In this document: positions 1 through 10,693 of the stretch, piece by piece
How positions within the stretch are numbered: position 1 is the first letter of the stretch
How the letters are laid out: every line of letters begins with the position of its first letter
NCBI GenBank assembly: GCA_002238865.1
Contig: MPNE01000004.1
Span: forward strand, 1 to 64,000
Length of the DNA stretch: 64,000 nt
Origin: Gemmatimonadetes bacterium bin94
GTDB lineage: Bacteria > Gemmatimonadota > Gemmatimonadetes > Longimicrobiales > Gaopeijiaceae
Direction of reading: 5' to 3'
The notes under the pieces: model-generated
The model's database searches: none
What the model saw: the letters and a program-made list of their open reading frames with translations, nothing else
Told to the model about the DNA's origin: nothing
Made by a program: the position numbers and the translations under genes

Positions 1-532
1 TCCCGCGATCCGCTTCTGGTCGAGGAGGAGGGAGCGTACAGGGGACCTCGACCGGGTCAGGATGTCGTGGAGCCTCTTCCCCGTGAAGGAGCGTGCCAGC
101 GGCTCCGGGGCCAGGCGGCGGGCGCAGCCCGGCGCCCCGCGGCCCCCGGCCGGTCCACTCGGCTCGCGGGACCCTCGTCAGGCGGCCGAAGCGGCGAACG
201 TCGTCGTAGGTGACGCAACCTCCGTCCTCGAGGCGAAAGAGAACGGCAGGGTGTGTGGAGCGGGGGTGTGGCCCGGGCCTGGGCGATGACATGATGCGCC
301 CGGTCATGCCCAGGTTGACCGCGACGCGGGCCGCATCGTCCAGGGTGAAGACCACGTTCTTGCCGCGGCGCCCCACCTCGGCGAAGCGGCTTCCGGCCAA
401 TGCCGCGGCGAAGCGGCGGCTCGGACCCGTCACCACGTCGTCGCGCAGCACGGTCACGCTCCCGATGACCCTGCCGGGCAGGACCTTGTTCAGCCCCCTT
501 GCGATGATCTCGGCCTCGGGGAGCTCGGGCAA
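1..532 (-). pseudogene. mutM: Formamidopyrimidine-DNA glycosylase (Fpg/MutM), TTG start, frameshifted and truncated by window edge
   Basis: Reverse strand from TTG at 532 reads MPELPEAEIIARGLNKVLPGRVIGSVTVL...VNLGMTGRI...DDVRRFGRLTRVPRAEW. The family continues as RRLAPEPLARSFTGKRLHDILTRSRSPVRSLLLDQKRIAG in a different frame (from about 120 to 1). Confidence 0.8.
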
Positions 533-536
533 GGCA

Positions 537-1835
537 CTACTCCAGCGCGACGGCGGCGCCGCTCGAGCTGCCCCGGCGCGACGCCTCGCGCCATCCGATG
601 TCTTCACGGAACTGCCGTCCTTCGAAGGTGATCGCCCGTGCCACCGCGCGGCTCGCGCGCCGCGCTCGTTGAAAATCCGGATCGACCGCCGTCACGGCCA
701 GGACGCGCCCTCCCGAGGTTACCAGCTGTCCATCGGCCAGCGACGTTCCTGCGTGGAAGACCTGCACATCGCCAGGAAGCGGCGGGATCGAGATCGGGGC
801 CCCCTTCGGGTAGGAGCCCGGATATCCGGGGGCCGCGAGCACCGTCGTCACGGCCGCGGCGTCCTCGAAGACGGGCGTGTGTCCGCCGAGTCCGCTGCCC
901 TCCGCGACCGCCATCATGGGGTCGAGGAGCGACGAGGAGAGGAGCGGGAGCACCGCCTGGGTCTCCGGGTCGCCGAACCTGCAGTTGAACTCGACGACGC
1001 GGGGGCCTTTCGGCGTGACCATCAGTCCGGCGTACAGGAGTCCGCGGAAAGGGCTTCCAGCGTCTGCAAGCGCTTTCAGCACCGGCTCGATCACAATGTC
1101 GCCAACATCCGCCATCAGCGCGTCGGTGACGAACCCGACCGGCGCATAGGCGCCCATCCCCCCGGTGTTCGGACCCGTGTCGCCCTCCCCGATGCGCTTG
1201 TGGTCCTGGGAGGGGAGAAGGGTCGTGTAGTCCTCCCCGTCGGTGATGCAGAAGACGGAGAGCTCCTCTCCCTCCATGTACTCCTCGATCACGACCTGGC
1301 TGCCCGCTTGCCCGAACGCTCCGTCGAGCATGCTCCGCGCGGTGCGCACCGCTTCGGACTCGGTGTCACACACCACCGCGCCCTTGCCTGCCGCCAGACC
1401 GGAGGCCTTGACGACTACCGGGGCCCCGTGCGCCTCGATGAAAGCGGCCGCCAGATCCGGGTCCGTGTGCACCTCGTAGGCAGCGGTGGGCACGTCTGCG
1501 GCCGCCATCAGGTCCTTGGCGAACGCCTTGCTCGATTCGATCCGCGCAGCACCCGCCGATGGGCCGAACACCGGCACGCCGGACCGCTGCATACGGTCGG
1601 CGAGCCCCGCGGCAAGCGGGTTCTCGGGGCCGATGACGGCCAGATCGATCCGCCGCGAGGCCGCCCACCCCGCGAGAGCCACCACGTCCGTCGGGGAGAT
1701 GTCGACCCCCTGGCAGATCCCGGTCATGCCTCCATTCGGGCGCGTGGCGTAGAACGAAGCGTTCGGGGCGTCCCGGCGAAGCTTCCACAACAGGGTGTGT
1801 TCGCGACCCCCGTTGCCGACGATCAGAATACGCAT
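537..1835 (-). CDS. purD: Phosphoribosylamine--glycine ligase
   Basis: MRILIVGNGGREHTLLWKL start and ATP-grasp motifs (VVVKASGLAAGKGAVV, VEFNCRFGDPETQAVLPLL). The ORF opens at 1862; start chosen at 1835. Confidence 0.95.
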   Translation of the reverse strand: MRILIVGNGGREHTLLWKLRRDAPNASFYATRPNGGMTGICQGVDISPTDVVALAGWAASRRIDLAVIGPENPLAAGLADRMQRSGVPVFGPSAGAARIESSKAFAKDLMAAADVPTAAYEVHTDPDLAAAFIEAHGAPVVVKASGLAAGKGAVVCDTESEAVRTARSMLDGAFGQAGSQVVIEEYMEGEELSVFCITDGEDYTTLLPSQDHKRIGEGDTGPNTGGMGAYAPVGFVTDALMADVGDIVIEPVLKALADAGSPFRGLLYAGLMVTPKGPRVVEFNCRFGDPETQAVLPLLSSSLLDPMMAVAEGSGLGGHTPVFEDAAAVTTVLAAPGYPGSYPKGAPISIPPLPGDVQVFHAGTSLADGQLVTSGGRVLAVTAVDPDFQRARRASRAVARAITFEGRQFREDIGWREASRRGSSSGAAVALE

Positions 1836-1845
1836 GGGCCGCTCG

Positions 1846-2850
1846 TCACTTCCTGAAGGCATCCATGAAGCTTCCGCTCACCCGTTTGGCGGCGTCGGCC
1901 ATATTGTCGACGAACTCCCTGGCACCGGTCCTGTATGCGTCTGCCGCCTGGGACAGGTCCTCCTTGTATGCAGGGTTGGGTTCCCCGCGACGCTGGTATT
2001 CACCCCGCAGGACCCGGTCGTACGAGCCTTCCTCGATCCAGGCGCGCAGTTCGGAGAGCCGAAGAACCCAGAACGGATGAGTCTGGCCGAGCAGGTTCAG
2101 GACCTTGAAGACCTGGTCGGCAAGGTCGCCGGACTCCCGGTACTCTTCGGCCTGGCGGATGAACTCGGGAAGAGAGGTCTCCTCATCCTTGCCGCCCCCT
2201 GCCATTTTCAGCATCGACGACATCACAACGTCCGGTTCCTGGATCGCCAGGAGTCCGGCCCGGTCCGCGGACAATTCGCTCTTGCGGGACCATTCCAGAA
2301 GGGCCACCAGGATCGCCCTTGCCGCCAGCCCCACGATCGGAAAGCCGAGTTGCGCGAGCTGCATGAGCAGTTCGGTCATCGTCTTGTAGAGCACGTGGTC
2401 GCTCATGACGTGTCCCGCTTCGTGGCCGAGCACATACGAGACCTGCTCGTCGGTCAGGAGTGCCAGCGTGCCCGAATTGAGGATGATGAAGGGCTCCTTC
2501 ATCCCGTAGGCCCCGGCGTTGACGACGGGGTTCTGTGAAACGAACAGGGGGTAGGTCTCGGGGGCGTCGAGGGTGTCGCACACATTGCAGTACAGCTCCC
2601 AGATACGGGGGAACTGATTCGGTCCCACCCGGACGGCGTTCGCCTGGAAGGCGAGCCGGATCGGCTTTTCGCCGAAGAAGCCGAAGAGGGCGCGCAGCAC
2701 CTGGTCGAACATGGGGAGCTTGCGCAGCGCGGCCAGAGCCGCCCGGTCGGCGCTGTGCTCCCACGTCCTGGACGAGATGTCGGTGAGTACGCGTGGCGCC
2801 CGCGCATCCGCGTGCGAAGCATCTCCGTATGTATAGTCGTTGTCAGTCAT
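1846..2850 (-). CDS. M48-family zinc metallopeptidase
   Basis: HExxH motif in VLGHEAGHVMSDH, with a membrane-like segment after it. Confidence 0.85.
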   Translation of the reverse strand: MTDNDYTYGDASHADARAPRVLTDISSRTWEHSADRAALAALRKLPMFDQVLRALFGFFGEKPIRLAFQANAVRVGPNQFPRIWELYCNVCDTLDAPETYPLFVSQNPVVNAGAYGMKEPFIILNSGTLALLTDEQVSYVLGHEAGHVMSDHVLYKTMTELLMQLAQLGFPIVGLAARAILVALLEWSRKSELSADRAGLLAIQEPDVVMSSMLKMAGGGKDEETSLPEFIRQAEEYRESGDLADQVFKVLNLLGQTHPFWVLRLSELRAWIEEGSYDRVLRGEYQRRGEPNPAYKEDLSQAADAYRTGAREFVDNMADAAKRVSGSFMDAFRK

Positions 2851-2909
2851 TGGTCATCCTTGCTTGATCAGGCGCATGAACACTCCCGCCCGGAAGTTCC
2901 CGGGTGGAT

Positions 2910-4118
2910 TCATCTACGAAGCCCCCGGTCGAGGTCTTCCACAAGATCCCGCCAGTCCTCGATTCCAGCCGAGAGGCGCACCAGGCCGCCCGTGATGCCC
3001 ATTCGCAGGCGCGCGTCCTCCGGAACCGACGCGTGGGTCATGACCGAGGGAACGCAGATCATCGACTCCACCCCGCCGAGACTCTCGGCCAGGCGGAAGA
3101 TCCGGGTGCCTTCGGCGAGGCGCTTCGCGTCGGACTCCTCCACCTCGGCCGACAGCATCCCGGAGAAGCCCGTCATCTGCGTGGCGGCCAGCTGGTGCTG
3201 CGGATGGGAAGCGAGCCCCGGGTAGTGGACCGTGCGAACCATGGGGTGCGCCTCGAGGAATTCCGCGATCCGCATCCCGTTCTCGTTGTGGCGTTCCATG
3301 CGGACGTGCAGGGTCCTGGTGCCCCTCAGCGTCAGCCAGGAATCCATGGGGCCCGGAATGGGTCCGGTGGACTTTCGTACGAAACGGATCTCATCCGCGA
3401 GGGCGTCGTCGTCGAGCACCAGGATTCCCCCGAGCACGTCGGAGTGTCCGTTCAGGTACTTTGTGGTGGAATGAACGACCACATCGGCACCCATTGCCAG
3501 AGGCTGCTGGTTGTACGGAGACGCGAAGGTGTTGTCGACGCAGAGGACGGCGTCGTGATCGCGGGCGACCCTTGCGACCGCTCCGATATCGGTGATCCGC
3601 ATGAGGGGATTCGACGGGGTCTCGAGGTGGATCAGCCCGGTCTCGGGGCGCATCGCCTCGCGCACCGCCGCCACGTTGCGGCAGTCCACCAGAGTGACGC
3701 CGATCCCCAGGCGGTCGAGCACCTGCGTGAACATCCGCGTGGTGCCGCCGTAGGTGTTCTCTTCGCTGACGATATGGCCTCCGGCCGCAACCGCTTTCAC
3801 GAGGCACTCGATCGCGGCCATGCCGCTGGCGAAGGCGATACCGTGGTTGCCGGCCTCGAGATCGGCGATGTTGGCTTCGGTCGCCTCCCGGGTGGGGTTT
3901 TGCAGCCGGGCGTATTCGTAGCCGGTGTGTCTGCCCAGGCCTTGCTGTACGTAGGTCGAGGTCTGGAAGAGGGGGGTGGTGATCGCCCCCGTGACCGGTT
4001 CGGGAGACTGGCCGGCATGGACGCAGCGGGTAGCGAAGTGGCTGCGCGAAACCTTGGCGCGGGAGGCCCCGCGCCCTTCGGCGGGCTTCACGTCGCGGGA
4101 CGCGGGTTGCTGGGACAA
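2910..4118 (-). CDS. Cys/Met metabolism PLP-dependent enzyme (cystathionine gamma-synthase/lyase family)
   Basis: TRCVHAGQSPEPVTGAITTPLFQTSTY and PLP lysine motif HSTTKYLNGHSDVLGG; C-terminal RLSAGIEDWRDLVEDL. Confidence 0.9.
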   Translation of the reverse strand: MSQQPASRDVKPAEGRGASRAKVSRSHFATRCVHAGQSPEPVTGAITTPLFQTSTYVQQGLGRHTGYEYARLQNPTREATEANIADLEAGNHGIAFASGMAAIECLVKAVAAGGHIVSEENTYGGTTRMFTQVLDRLGIGVTLVDCRNVAAVREAMRPETGLIHLETPSNPLMRITDIGAVARVARDHDAVLCVDNTFASPYNQQPLAMGADVVVHSTTKYLNGHSDVLGGILVLDDDALADEIRFVRKSTGPIPGPMDSWLTLRGTRTLHVRMERHNENGMRIAEFLEAHPMVRTVHYPGLASHPQHQLAATQMTGFSGMLSAEVEESDAKRLAEGTRIFRLAESLGGVESMICVPSVMTHASVPEDARLRMGITGGLVRLSAGIEDWRDLVEDLDRGLRR

Positions 4119-4351
4119 GCGGTCGGCCTCGGGGTGGCTGGCATGGAAGGAGTGCTGGCGCGATATGCGTGACCATTCGCGCCGCGCAGCGGACAGGGTT
4201 CAATCTAGTCCATCCGCGACGGAAGTGCCCGACCGTCGCGGCGCAAGGTGGCGGGGCGTTCCTCCCGCCGCCGCGCCCCGCTAGCTTTGCCTCAACGGGC
4301 CGGGCTGGACGGTGTCCGGCCAACCCGCACCACGGAGGAAGATCCGGTCCA

Positions 4352-5746
4352 ATGCCGATCCGTTTGCCTTCCGGCCTGATGGTCGGCGTCTCGGGCTTTC
4401 GCGGCCGCGTCGGTGCGTCCCTTACTCCGGAGTTGATCGCGGGCCTGGCGGCCGCCTACGGGACGTTTCTGCGCGAAGAGGGGGACGGCGACCGGATCCT
4501 CGTCGGGCGGGATTCGAGGACATCGGGACCGATGCTGATGAGGGCGGCCGTTGCGGGACTGCTCTCCGCGGGCTGCCGGGTGGCCGAGCTCGGGGTCGTC
4601 CCCACGCCCACGCTCATGCTTGCCGTGCGAGACGAGGGCGCCGCCGGCGGGATCGGGGTTACGGCGAGCCACAACCCCGCGGAATGGAACGCGCTCAAGT
4701 TCGCCGTGAAGGGGGGGACGTTCCTGCCTCCGGCGCGGATGGCGCGCTTCCAGGCCATGATCCAGGAGCGGGATCCGGCGAGGGCGCCGTGGCACCGGCT
4801 CTGCCGCGTGACCCACGACGACGGGGCGGTGCGGCGGCACCTCGATCGCATCCTCGACCTCCCGTTCCTGGATGTCGAAGCGATTCGGAGCGCGCGGATC
4901 AGGGTTGCGCTGGACTGCGTCAACGGGGCTGGCGCCCTGATCATGCCCGAGCTTCTTGCCCGCCTCGGCTGCGAGGTGCACGGCATCGGCATGGAGCCGG
5001 ACGGCCGATTTCCCCGGGACCCGGAACCCACGGCCGCGAACCTCGGCGCGCTGGGTGTCCTGGTGGGGTCCCGCCGGGCCCGGATCGGCCTTGCGGTGGA
5101 CCCGGACGTGGATCGCCTCTCGCTTGTGGACGAGAAAGGACGTGCGCTGGGCGAGGATCTCACTCTGGCCCTGGCCGCGGACGTGGTGTTGCGGCGAAGG
5201 CCGGGGCGCGTGGTGACCAACCTGTCGACGAGCCGGGTGGTGGACGACGTGGCCGCTGCGCATGGGTGCCGGGTGATCCGCGCCCCCGTGGGCGAGATCA
5301 ACGTGGTGGTGCGGATGTTGGAGGTGGACGCGGTGGTGGGCGGGGAGGGGAACGGGGGGGTGATCCTGCCCGCGCTTCACCACACCCGCGACGCCCCCCT
5401 GGGGGCCGCCCTCCTCCTTCAATACCTGGCGGACGAACCGGGGGCGCCGCTCTCGACGCGTATCGCGCGCCTGCCGTCCTACCGGATCGTGAAGGAGAAG
5501 GCCGCGTTCCCTCGCTCCGCCCTTCCGGCCGCGTACGAGGCCCTGCGGGACGGGATGCCGGGCGGTGACCGGGATGAGAGCGACGGACTGCGCATCGAGT
5601 GGCCGGAGCAGGGGAGCTGGCTCCATGTTCGTCCCTCGGGGACCGAACCGGTGGTGCGCCTGATCGCCGAAGCTCGCGACACATCGTCCGCGCAGGCGCT
5701 GGTGGATGCGGCAGGCGGCATCCTGCAGCGTACGGCCCGAAGCTGA
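4352..5746 (+). CDS. glmM: Phosphoglucosamine mutase / phosphohexomutase family
   Basis: GVSGFRGRVG start, catalytic loop GVTASHNPAEWNALK, DPDVDRL metal loop, RPSGTEPVVR phosphate loop; followed by glmS. Confidence 0.85.
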   Translation: MPIRLPSGLMVGVSGFRGRVGASLTPELIAGLAAAYGTFLREEGDGDRILVGRDSRTSGPMLMRAAVAGLLSAGCRVAELGVVPTPTLMLAVRDEGAAGGIGVTASHNPAEWNALKFAVKGGTFLPPARMARFQAMIQERDPARAPWHRLCRVTHDDGAVRRHLDRILDLPFLDVEAIRSARIRVALDCVNGAGALIMPELLARLGCEVHGIGMEPDGRFPRDPEPTAANLGALGVLVGSRRARIGLAVDPDVDRLSLVDEKGRALGEDLTLALAADVVLRRRPGRVVTNLSTSRVVDDVAAAHGCRVIRAPVGEINVVVRMLEVDAVVGGEGNGGVILPALHHTRDAPLGAALLLQYLADEPGAPLSTRIARLPSYRIVKEKAAFPRSALPAAYEALRDGMPGGDRDESDGLRIEWPEQGSWLHVRPSGTEPVVRLIAEARDTSSAQALVDAAGGILQRTARS

Positions 5747-5747
5747 T

Positions 5748-7586
5748 ATGTGCGGGATCATCGGATACGTGGGGCCCAAGCGCGCCTCCCCCATCCTGAT
5801 GGAGGGGCTGAAGCGCCTCGAGTACCGGGGATACGATTCGGCGGGGCTCGCAGTAGTGACTCCGAGCGGAGGTGTGCAGGTCGAGAAGCAGCCCGGCAAG
5901 ATCAGCCGGCTCGAAGACGCTCTGCAGGGAAAAATGCCGAAGGGAGGGTGCGGGATCGCTCATACGCGTTGGGCGACGCACGGTGCTCCCAGCCGCGCCA
6001 ACGCCCATCCGCAGCTGTCGCCGCACGGCGACATCGCTCTTGTGCATAATGGAATCATCGAGAGCGCGGCCCGCCAGCGCCCGAGGCTCAGGGATCTGGG
6101 CTATGAATTCCGGAGTCAGACGGACACGGAGGTCCTCGTCCACCTGATCGACCTCGCCTTTCGCGAGACCGATCGGCTCGAGGACGCGGTGGCGAGCGCG
6201 CTGTCGCGGATCGAGGGGACGTACGGGATCGCCGTCGTGAGTGCCCGTGATCCGGGCAAGATCGTGGTGGCGCGCAACGGCAGCCCGGTCCTTCTGGGGG
6301 TTGGCGGGAAGGACGAGTATTTCGTCACATCGGACGCGGCCGCGGTCGTTGCCCACACGCAAAGGGTGGTTCGGCTGCGGGACGGAGATTCGGCCGTTCT
6401 GAGCCCGGAAGGCTACCGCACATTCGACCCCGCGCGGCGGGCGGTCAGCAGGGGTGCGCAGATCGTCACCTGGAGCGCCGACGCCATCGGCAAGGGCGGC
6501 TACGACCACTACATGTACAAGGAGATCCGGGAGCAGCCGGCTTCACTGCGCGACGTGATGCGGGGACGGTTGCTGGAGGAGGAGGGCGGCGCCAGGCTGG
6601 GTGGGATCACCATGTCCGACCGCGAGCTGCAGGAGGTGGACCGGATCGTCATCACAGCGTGCGGGACGAGCTGGCACGCCGCGCTGATCGGTGCCTACAT
6701 GCTGGAGGAGATGGCGCGGATCCCGGTCACGGTCGAGTACGCGTCCGAGTTCAGGTACCGGAATGCCGTGCTGAGCGGAAAGACGCTGGTGCTCGGGATC
6801 AGCCAGTCCGGCGAGACCGCGGACACCCTGGCCGCGCTCAGGGAGGCCAGGCGGCGGGGGTGCCGGACCATGGGCATCGTGAACGTGGTCGGGTCCAGCA
6901 TCGCCGCCGAGACCGATTTCGGAATCTACCTTCACGCCGGACCGGAGATCGGAGTCGCGTCCACCAAGTCCTTTTCCAGCCAGATCGTTGCACTGGCTCT
7001 CTTCACCCTTTACATCGCCCGGCGCAGGGACATGTCGATCCTGGAGGGGCGCGAGATGGTGCGTGCGCTTCAGCGGCTGCCTGGCCAGGTCGAAAGGGTT
7101 CTGGAGGTGGACGACCAGGTTCGGGAACTGGCCCGCGCATACGCGGCCGCACCGAATTTCCTCTACCTGGGGCGTGGCTACCAGTTCCCGGTGGCCCTCG
7201 AGGGAGCCTTGAAGTTGAAGGAGGTAAGCTACATCCATGCAGAAGGTTACCCGGCTGCGGAGATGAAACATGGGCCCATTGCGCTGATCGACGAGAACAT
7301 GCCGGTGGTCGTCCTCGCGCCCAGGGATGCGGTGTACGCGAAGACGCTGTCGAACATCGAGGAGGTGAGGGCGCGCCACGGTCGCGTGATCGCGGTGGTG
7401 AACGACGGGAACGAGGACACGATGACCTGCGTCGACGAAAGGATCGTCATCCCGGCGGCGATGCCGGCGCTGCTGCCCGTGCTGGCGACGGTGCCGCTTC
7501 AGCTCCTTGCATACCATGTGGCGGTCACGCGGGGCTGCGATGTTGACCAACCGCGGAATCTTGCCAAATCGGTGACCGTGGAGTGA
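5748..7586 (+). CDS. glmS: Glutamine--fructose-6-phosphate aminotransferase (isomerizing)
   Basis: [10 protein letters not shown]-terminal nucleophile Cys, SIS domains, C-terminal [13 protein letters not shown]. Confidence 0.97.
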   Translation: MCGIIGYVGPKRASPILMEGLKRLEYRGYDSAGLAVVTPSGGVQVEKQPGKISRLEDALQGKMPKGGCGIAHTRWATHGAPSRANAHPQLSPHGDIALVHNGIIESAARQRPRLRDLGYEFRSQTDTEVLVHLIDLAFRETDRLEDAVASALSRIEGTYGIAVVSARDPGKIVVARNGSPVLLGVGGKDEYFVTSDAAAVVAHTQRVVRLRDGDSAVLSPEGYRTFDPARRAVSRGAQIVTWSADAIGKGGYDHYMYKEIREQPASLRDVMRGRLLEEEGGARLGGITMSDRELQEVDRIVITACGTSWHAALIGAYMLEEMARIPVTVEYASEFRYRNAVLSGKTLVLGISQSGETADTLAALREARRRGCRTMGIVNVVGSSIAAETDFGIYLHAGPEIGVASTKSFSSQIVALALFTLYIARRRDMSILEGREMVRALQRLPGQVERVLEVDDQVRELARAYAAAPNFLYLGRGYQFPVALEGALKLKEVSYIHAEGYPAAEMKHGPIALIDENMPVVVLAPRDAVYAKTLSNIEEVRARHGRVIAVVNDGNEDTMTCVDERIVIPAAMPALLPVLATVPLQLLAYHVAVTRGCDVDQPRNLAKSVTVE

Positions 7587-8023
7587 GGATCGTCCTGCAG
7601 CGGGTTTCGGAAGCGTCGGTCCATGTTGAAGGGAGGGTCGTGGGTGCCATCGGGGCCGGGTTCGCGCTGCTCGCGGGATTCACCGAGGGCGATGACCGGG
7701 CCGCCGTTTCATGGATGGCGGACAAGGTCGTGGGGCTCCGCGTCTTCCCCGACGAGCAGGGGAGAATGAACCGTTCGCTCCTTGACGTGGGGGGCGAGGT
7801 GCTCGTCGTGAGCCAGTTCACCCTCTACGGGGATGTCCGCAAGGGTCGGCGGCCGTCGTTCGTGAAGGCCGCGCGGCCGGAGGTTGCGGTGCCGCTATAC
7901 GAGGCATTCGTGGCGGAGCTCGAGCGGCGCCTGCCGCACCGGGTCCGTACCGGCGAGTTCGGTGCGGTGATGCAGGTGGCGCTCGTCAACGACGGCCCGG
8001 TGACGTTGATGATCGAGCGATGA
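7583..8023 (+). CDS. dtd: D-aminoacyl-tRNA deacylase
   Basis: [17 protein letters not shown]..., [19 protein letters not shown] and C-terminal NDGPVT motif; GTG start overlapping glmS by 4 bp. Confidence 0.95.
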   Translation: MRIVLQRVSEASVHVEGRVVGAIGAGFALLAGFTEGDDRAAVSWMADKVVGLRVFPDEQGRMNRSLLDVGGEVLVVSQFTLYGDVRKGRRPSFVKAARPEVAVPLYEAFVAELERRLPHRVRTGEFGAVMQVALVNDGPVTLMIER

Positions 8024-8676
8024 TGAAACGAACCCGATCGGCGCCGGCCGTGTCCGATCCGCCGCTGCCCCTGGTCCTGGCTTCCGCTTCGCCGCGCCGG
8101 GCCGATGTGCTGAGGATGCTCGGACTCGCCTTCGTGGTTGCGCCCGCCGAGGTCGAGGAGCGGAGGCGGAAGGGAGAGCCGCCGCGCGAGTACGTCGAGC
8201 GCCTGTCCCGGGAGAAGGTCCTGGAGGTCGTGCCGGCACACCCCCGGGCTCTGGTCGTCGGCGGCGACACGATCGTGGTCCTCGACCGGCGGGTGCTGGA
8301 GAAGCCGCGTGACCGGGCCGGTGCCGTTGAAATGCTGTCCGCGCTGTCGGGGCGGGCCCACCGCGTGTATTCGGGTCTGGCGGTCGCCGCCAACGGCGAG
8401 ATCGCATCGAGCGTGGCCGTGGCCCGGGTGATCTTCCGGACCTGCAGCCGCGAGGTGATCGAGCGTTACGTGGATACGGGGGAGCCGCTCGACAAGGCGG
8501 GGGCGTACGGAATCCAGGGTTACGGGGCGGCGCTGGTGGAGCGTGTGGAGGGTGACTACTACACCGTCGTCGGCATGTCGGTGGCCGCGTTCGTGGGGTT
8601 GCTGCCGTCCGTGGGCTTCGAGTACATGCCCGGACGGTTGATCACCCGGCGCGCGCCGGGGGCGGGGGTATCGTGA
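8020..8676 (+). CDS. maf: Maf-like nucleoside triphosphate pyrophosphatase
   Basis: [58 protein letters not shown]. Confidence 0.93.
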   Translation: MMKRTRSAPAVSDPPLPLVLASASPRRADVLRMLGLAFVVAPAEVEERRRKGEPPREYVERLSREKVLEVVPAHPRALVVGGDTIVVLDRRVLEKPRDRAGAVEMLSALSGRAHRVYSGLAVAANGEIASSVAVARVIFRTCSREVIERYVDTGEPLDKAGAYGIQGYGAALVERVEGDYYTVVGMSVAAFVGLLPSVGFEYMPGRLITRRAPGAGVS

Positions 8677-10160
8677 GCGGGGGTGCGGTGCTTGCGATCG
8701 ACCAGGGCACCACCGGGTCGGCGGCCCTCGTGGTCACGGCCGACGGTGAGGTCGCCGGAAGAGCCTACTCGGAGTTCACCCAGTACTTCCCGAATCCGGG
8801 GTGGGTCGAACACGATGCGGAGGAGATCTGGAGGGTTACGTCCCGCGTGGCGAGGGAGGCGCTGGCCGCCGCGGGTACCCCGGTGGCCGCCGTCGGGTTG
8901 ACGAACCAGCGTGAAACGGTCGTCGTGTGGGATCGCGAGACCCTCGAGCCGTTGCACAGGGCCATCGTATGGCAGGACCGGAGGACGGCGGAAATGTGCC
9001 GGCGGCTAAGGGATGGTGGCCACGAGGCCATGGTCCGCCGCCGCACCGGGTTGCTCCTCGACCCGTACTTTTCGGGGACCAAGCTTCGCTGGCTCCTGGA
9101 GGCGGATCCCGATCTGGCCGCTCGTGCCCGCTCGGGAGAGGTGGCCGCCGGGACGATCGACGCCTGGCTGGTCGCGCGGCTCACGGCCGGCGCCGTCCAC
9201 GCGACCGACCCCACCAATGCGTCACGCACACTCCTGTTCGACCTCGATGAGGGCGACTGGAACGACGAACTGCTCGCCCTGATCGGCGTGCCGGGGGAAG
9301 TCCTTCCGGAAGTCCGCCCCAGCTCCGGCGACTTCGGGGTCACGGACGGGGACGCGCTCGGGATCGAAGTCCCCATCGGGGGCGTCGCGGGGGACCAGCA
9401 GGCGGCGCTGTACGGCCAGCGTTGCTGGGAGGCCGGCACGGGAAAGTGCACCTACGGGACGGGCGCGTTCCTCCTGTTCAACACCGGCAGCGAACGGGTG
9501 GCTTCACGTCACGGGCTGCTGACCACCGCCGCCTGCGACGCACTGGGTAGGCCCGCGTACGCGCTGGAAGGCTCGATCTTCGTGGCCGGCGCGGCCATCC
9601 AGTGGCTGCGTGACGGGCTCGCCGTTCTGGACGACGCCGCCCGCAGCGAGGAGATGGCCCGCTCGCTCGACGGCAACGACGGGGTGTACCTGGTCCCCGC
9701 GTTCGTCGGGATGGGCGCCCCCCACTGGCGGCCGGACGCCCGCGGCTCGATTACCGGGCTGACCCGCGGCACGACCCGCGCGCACCTGGTGCGGGCGGCG
9801 CTGGAGGCGATGGCCTACGGGACCCGAGACATCCTGGAGGCGATGGAGCTCGACGCCGGGATGCGCGCCACCGCGCTCAAGGTGGACGGAGGCGCGGCAA
9901 GGAACGACTGGCTCATGGAGTTCGTCGCGGGGATCCTGGGGGTCGCTGTGAGTCGGCCCGCGATGGTGGAGACCACGGCTCTGGGCGCGGCGGGGCTGGC
10001 CGGCCTGCGCGCCGGCGTCTGGAGTGCCCCGGATGATTTCGCGGCGGCGTGCGGCCCGGGGCGGACCTTCGCCCCGTCCGTGAACCTGGTAGAGAGAGAA
10101 GCGCTGATCGCCGGTTGGGAACGAGCGGTGCGGGGCACGCTCGCGGTGCTGGACGGGTAG
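8673..10160 (+). CDS. glpK: Glycerol kinase
   Basis: AIDQGTTGSAALVV, QDRRTAEMCRRL, GDQQAALYGQ, KVDGGAARNDWLMEF; FGGY family. Confidence 0.93.
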   Translation: MSGGAVLAIDQGTTGSAALVVTADGEVAGRAYSEFTQYFPNPGWVEHDAEEIWRVTSRVAREALAAAGTPVAAVGLTNQRETVVVWDRETLEPLHRAIVWQDRRTAEMCRRLRDGGHEAMVRRRTGLLLDPYFSGTKLRWLLEADPDLAARARSGEVAAGTIDAWLVARLTAGAVHATDPTNASRTLLFDLDEGDWNDELLALIGVPGEVLPEVRPSSGDFGVTDGDALGIEVPIGGVAGDQQAALYGQRCWEAGTGKCTYGTGAFLLFNTGSERVASRHGLLTTAACDALGRPAYALEGSIFVAGAAIQWLRDGLAVLDDAARSEEMARSLDGNDGVYLVPAFVGMGAPHWRPDARGSITGLTRGTTRAHLVRAALEAMAYGTRDILEAMELDAGMRATALKVDGGAARNDWLMEFVAGILGVAVSRPAMVETTALGAAGLAGLRAGVWSAPDDFAAACGPGRTFAPSVNLVEREALIAGWERAVRGTLAVLDG

Positions 10161-10270
10161 CGGGGGGTGGCCACCGACCCCGGCTTGCATACATTACTCA
10201 TACCGGCAGCAGTCGGGCCGCGGGTTTACGCATGTTGAGTCCCGGGTAACGGGGCCGGAGCGAAGCTGCT

Positions 10271-10693
10271 ATGAAAAACGGACGTTTCTTCGTCGGCCTG
10301 GTCGGCGTTGCGGCCATCGTGGCCTACCTGATGTGGACCGGGATCAGCGACAGCATGGTGTACTACCTGACCCCGGTCGAGTTGATGGAGCGGGTCGACA
10401 GCGATCCGGCCTTCCACGACATCGGGGTGAAGGTCAGTGGCCGGGTTGTGGAGGGGTCGTGGACCCGTGAGCATGGTTCCACCGGCGCTCACTCGTTCAT
10501 GGTCACGGACCTGGAGGACGCCGAGGTCGCCTTCGCGGTGCACTATGACGACATCGTGCCGGACACCTTCAACGACCGCGCCGAGGTGGTCGTGGAGGGC
10601 AACTACGGCACCGACGGGGTCTTTCGGGCGCACACCGTGCTGACCAAGTGCGGCAGCAGGTACGAAGCCACCGAGGAGGAGCTGGCGGCGTGA
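10271..10693 (+). CDS. ccmE: Cytochrome c maturation heme chaperone CcmE
   Basis: N-terminal TM, ...YYLTPVELMER..., OB-fold-like region VKVSGRVVEGSW...; immediately upstream of ccmF. Confidence 0.85.
   Translation: MKNGRFFVGLVGVAAIVAYLMWTGISDSMVYYLTPVELMERVDSDPAFHDIGVKVSGRVVEGSWTREHGSTGAHSFMVTDLEDAEVAFAVHYDDIVPDTFNDRAEVVVEGNYGTDGVFRAHTVLTKCGSRYEATEEELAA

Noticed and set aside
210-1856. 548-aa plus-strand ORF
   Set aside because: Antisense to purD/mutM. Arg/Gly/Pro/Ala-rich translation typical of high-GC shadow frames, no motif.
4292-5899. 535-aa minus-strand ORF
   Set aside because: Antisense shadow of glmM/glmS; low-complexity His/Arg/Pro composition.
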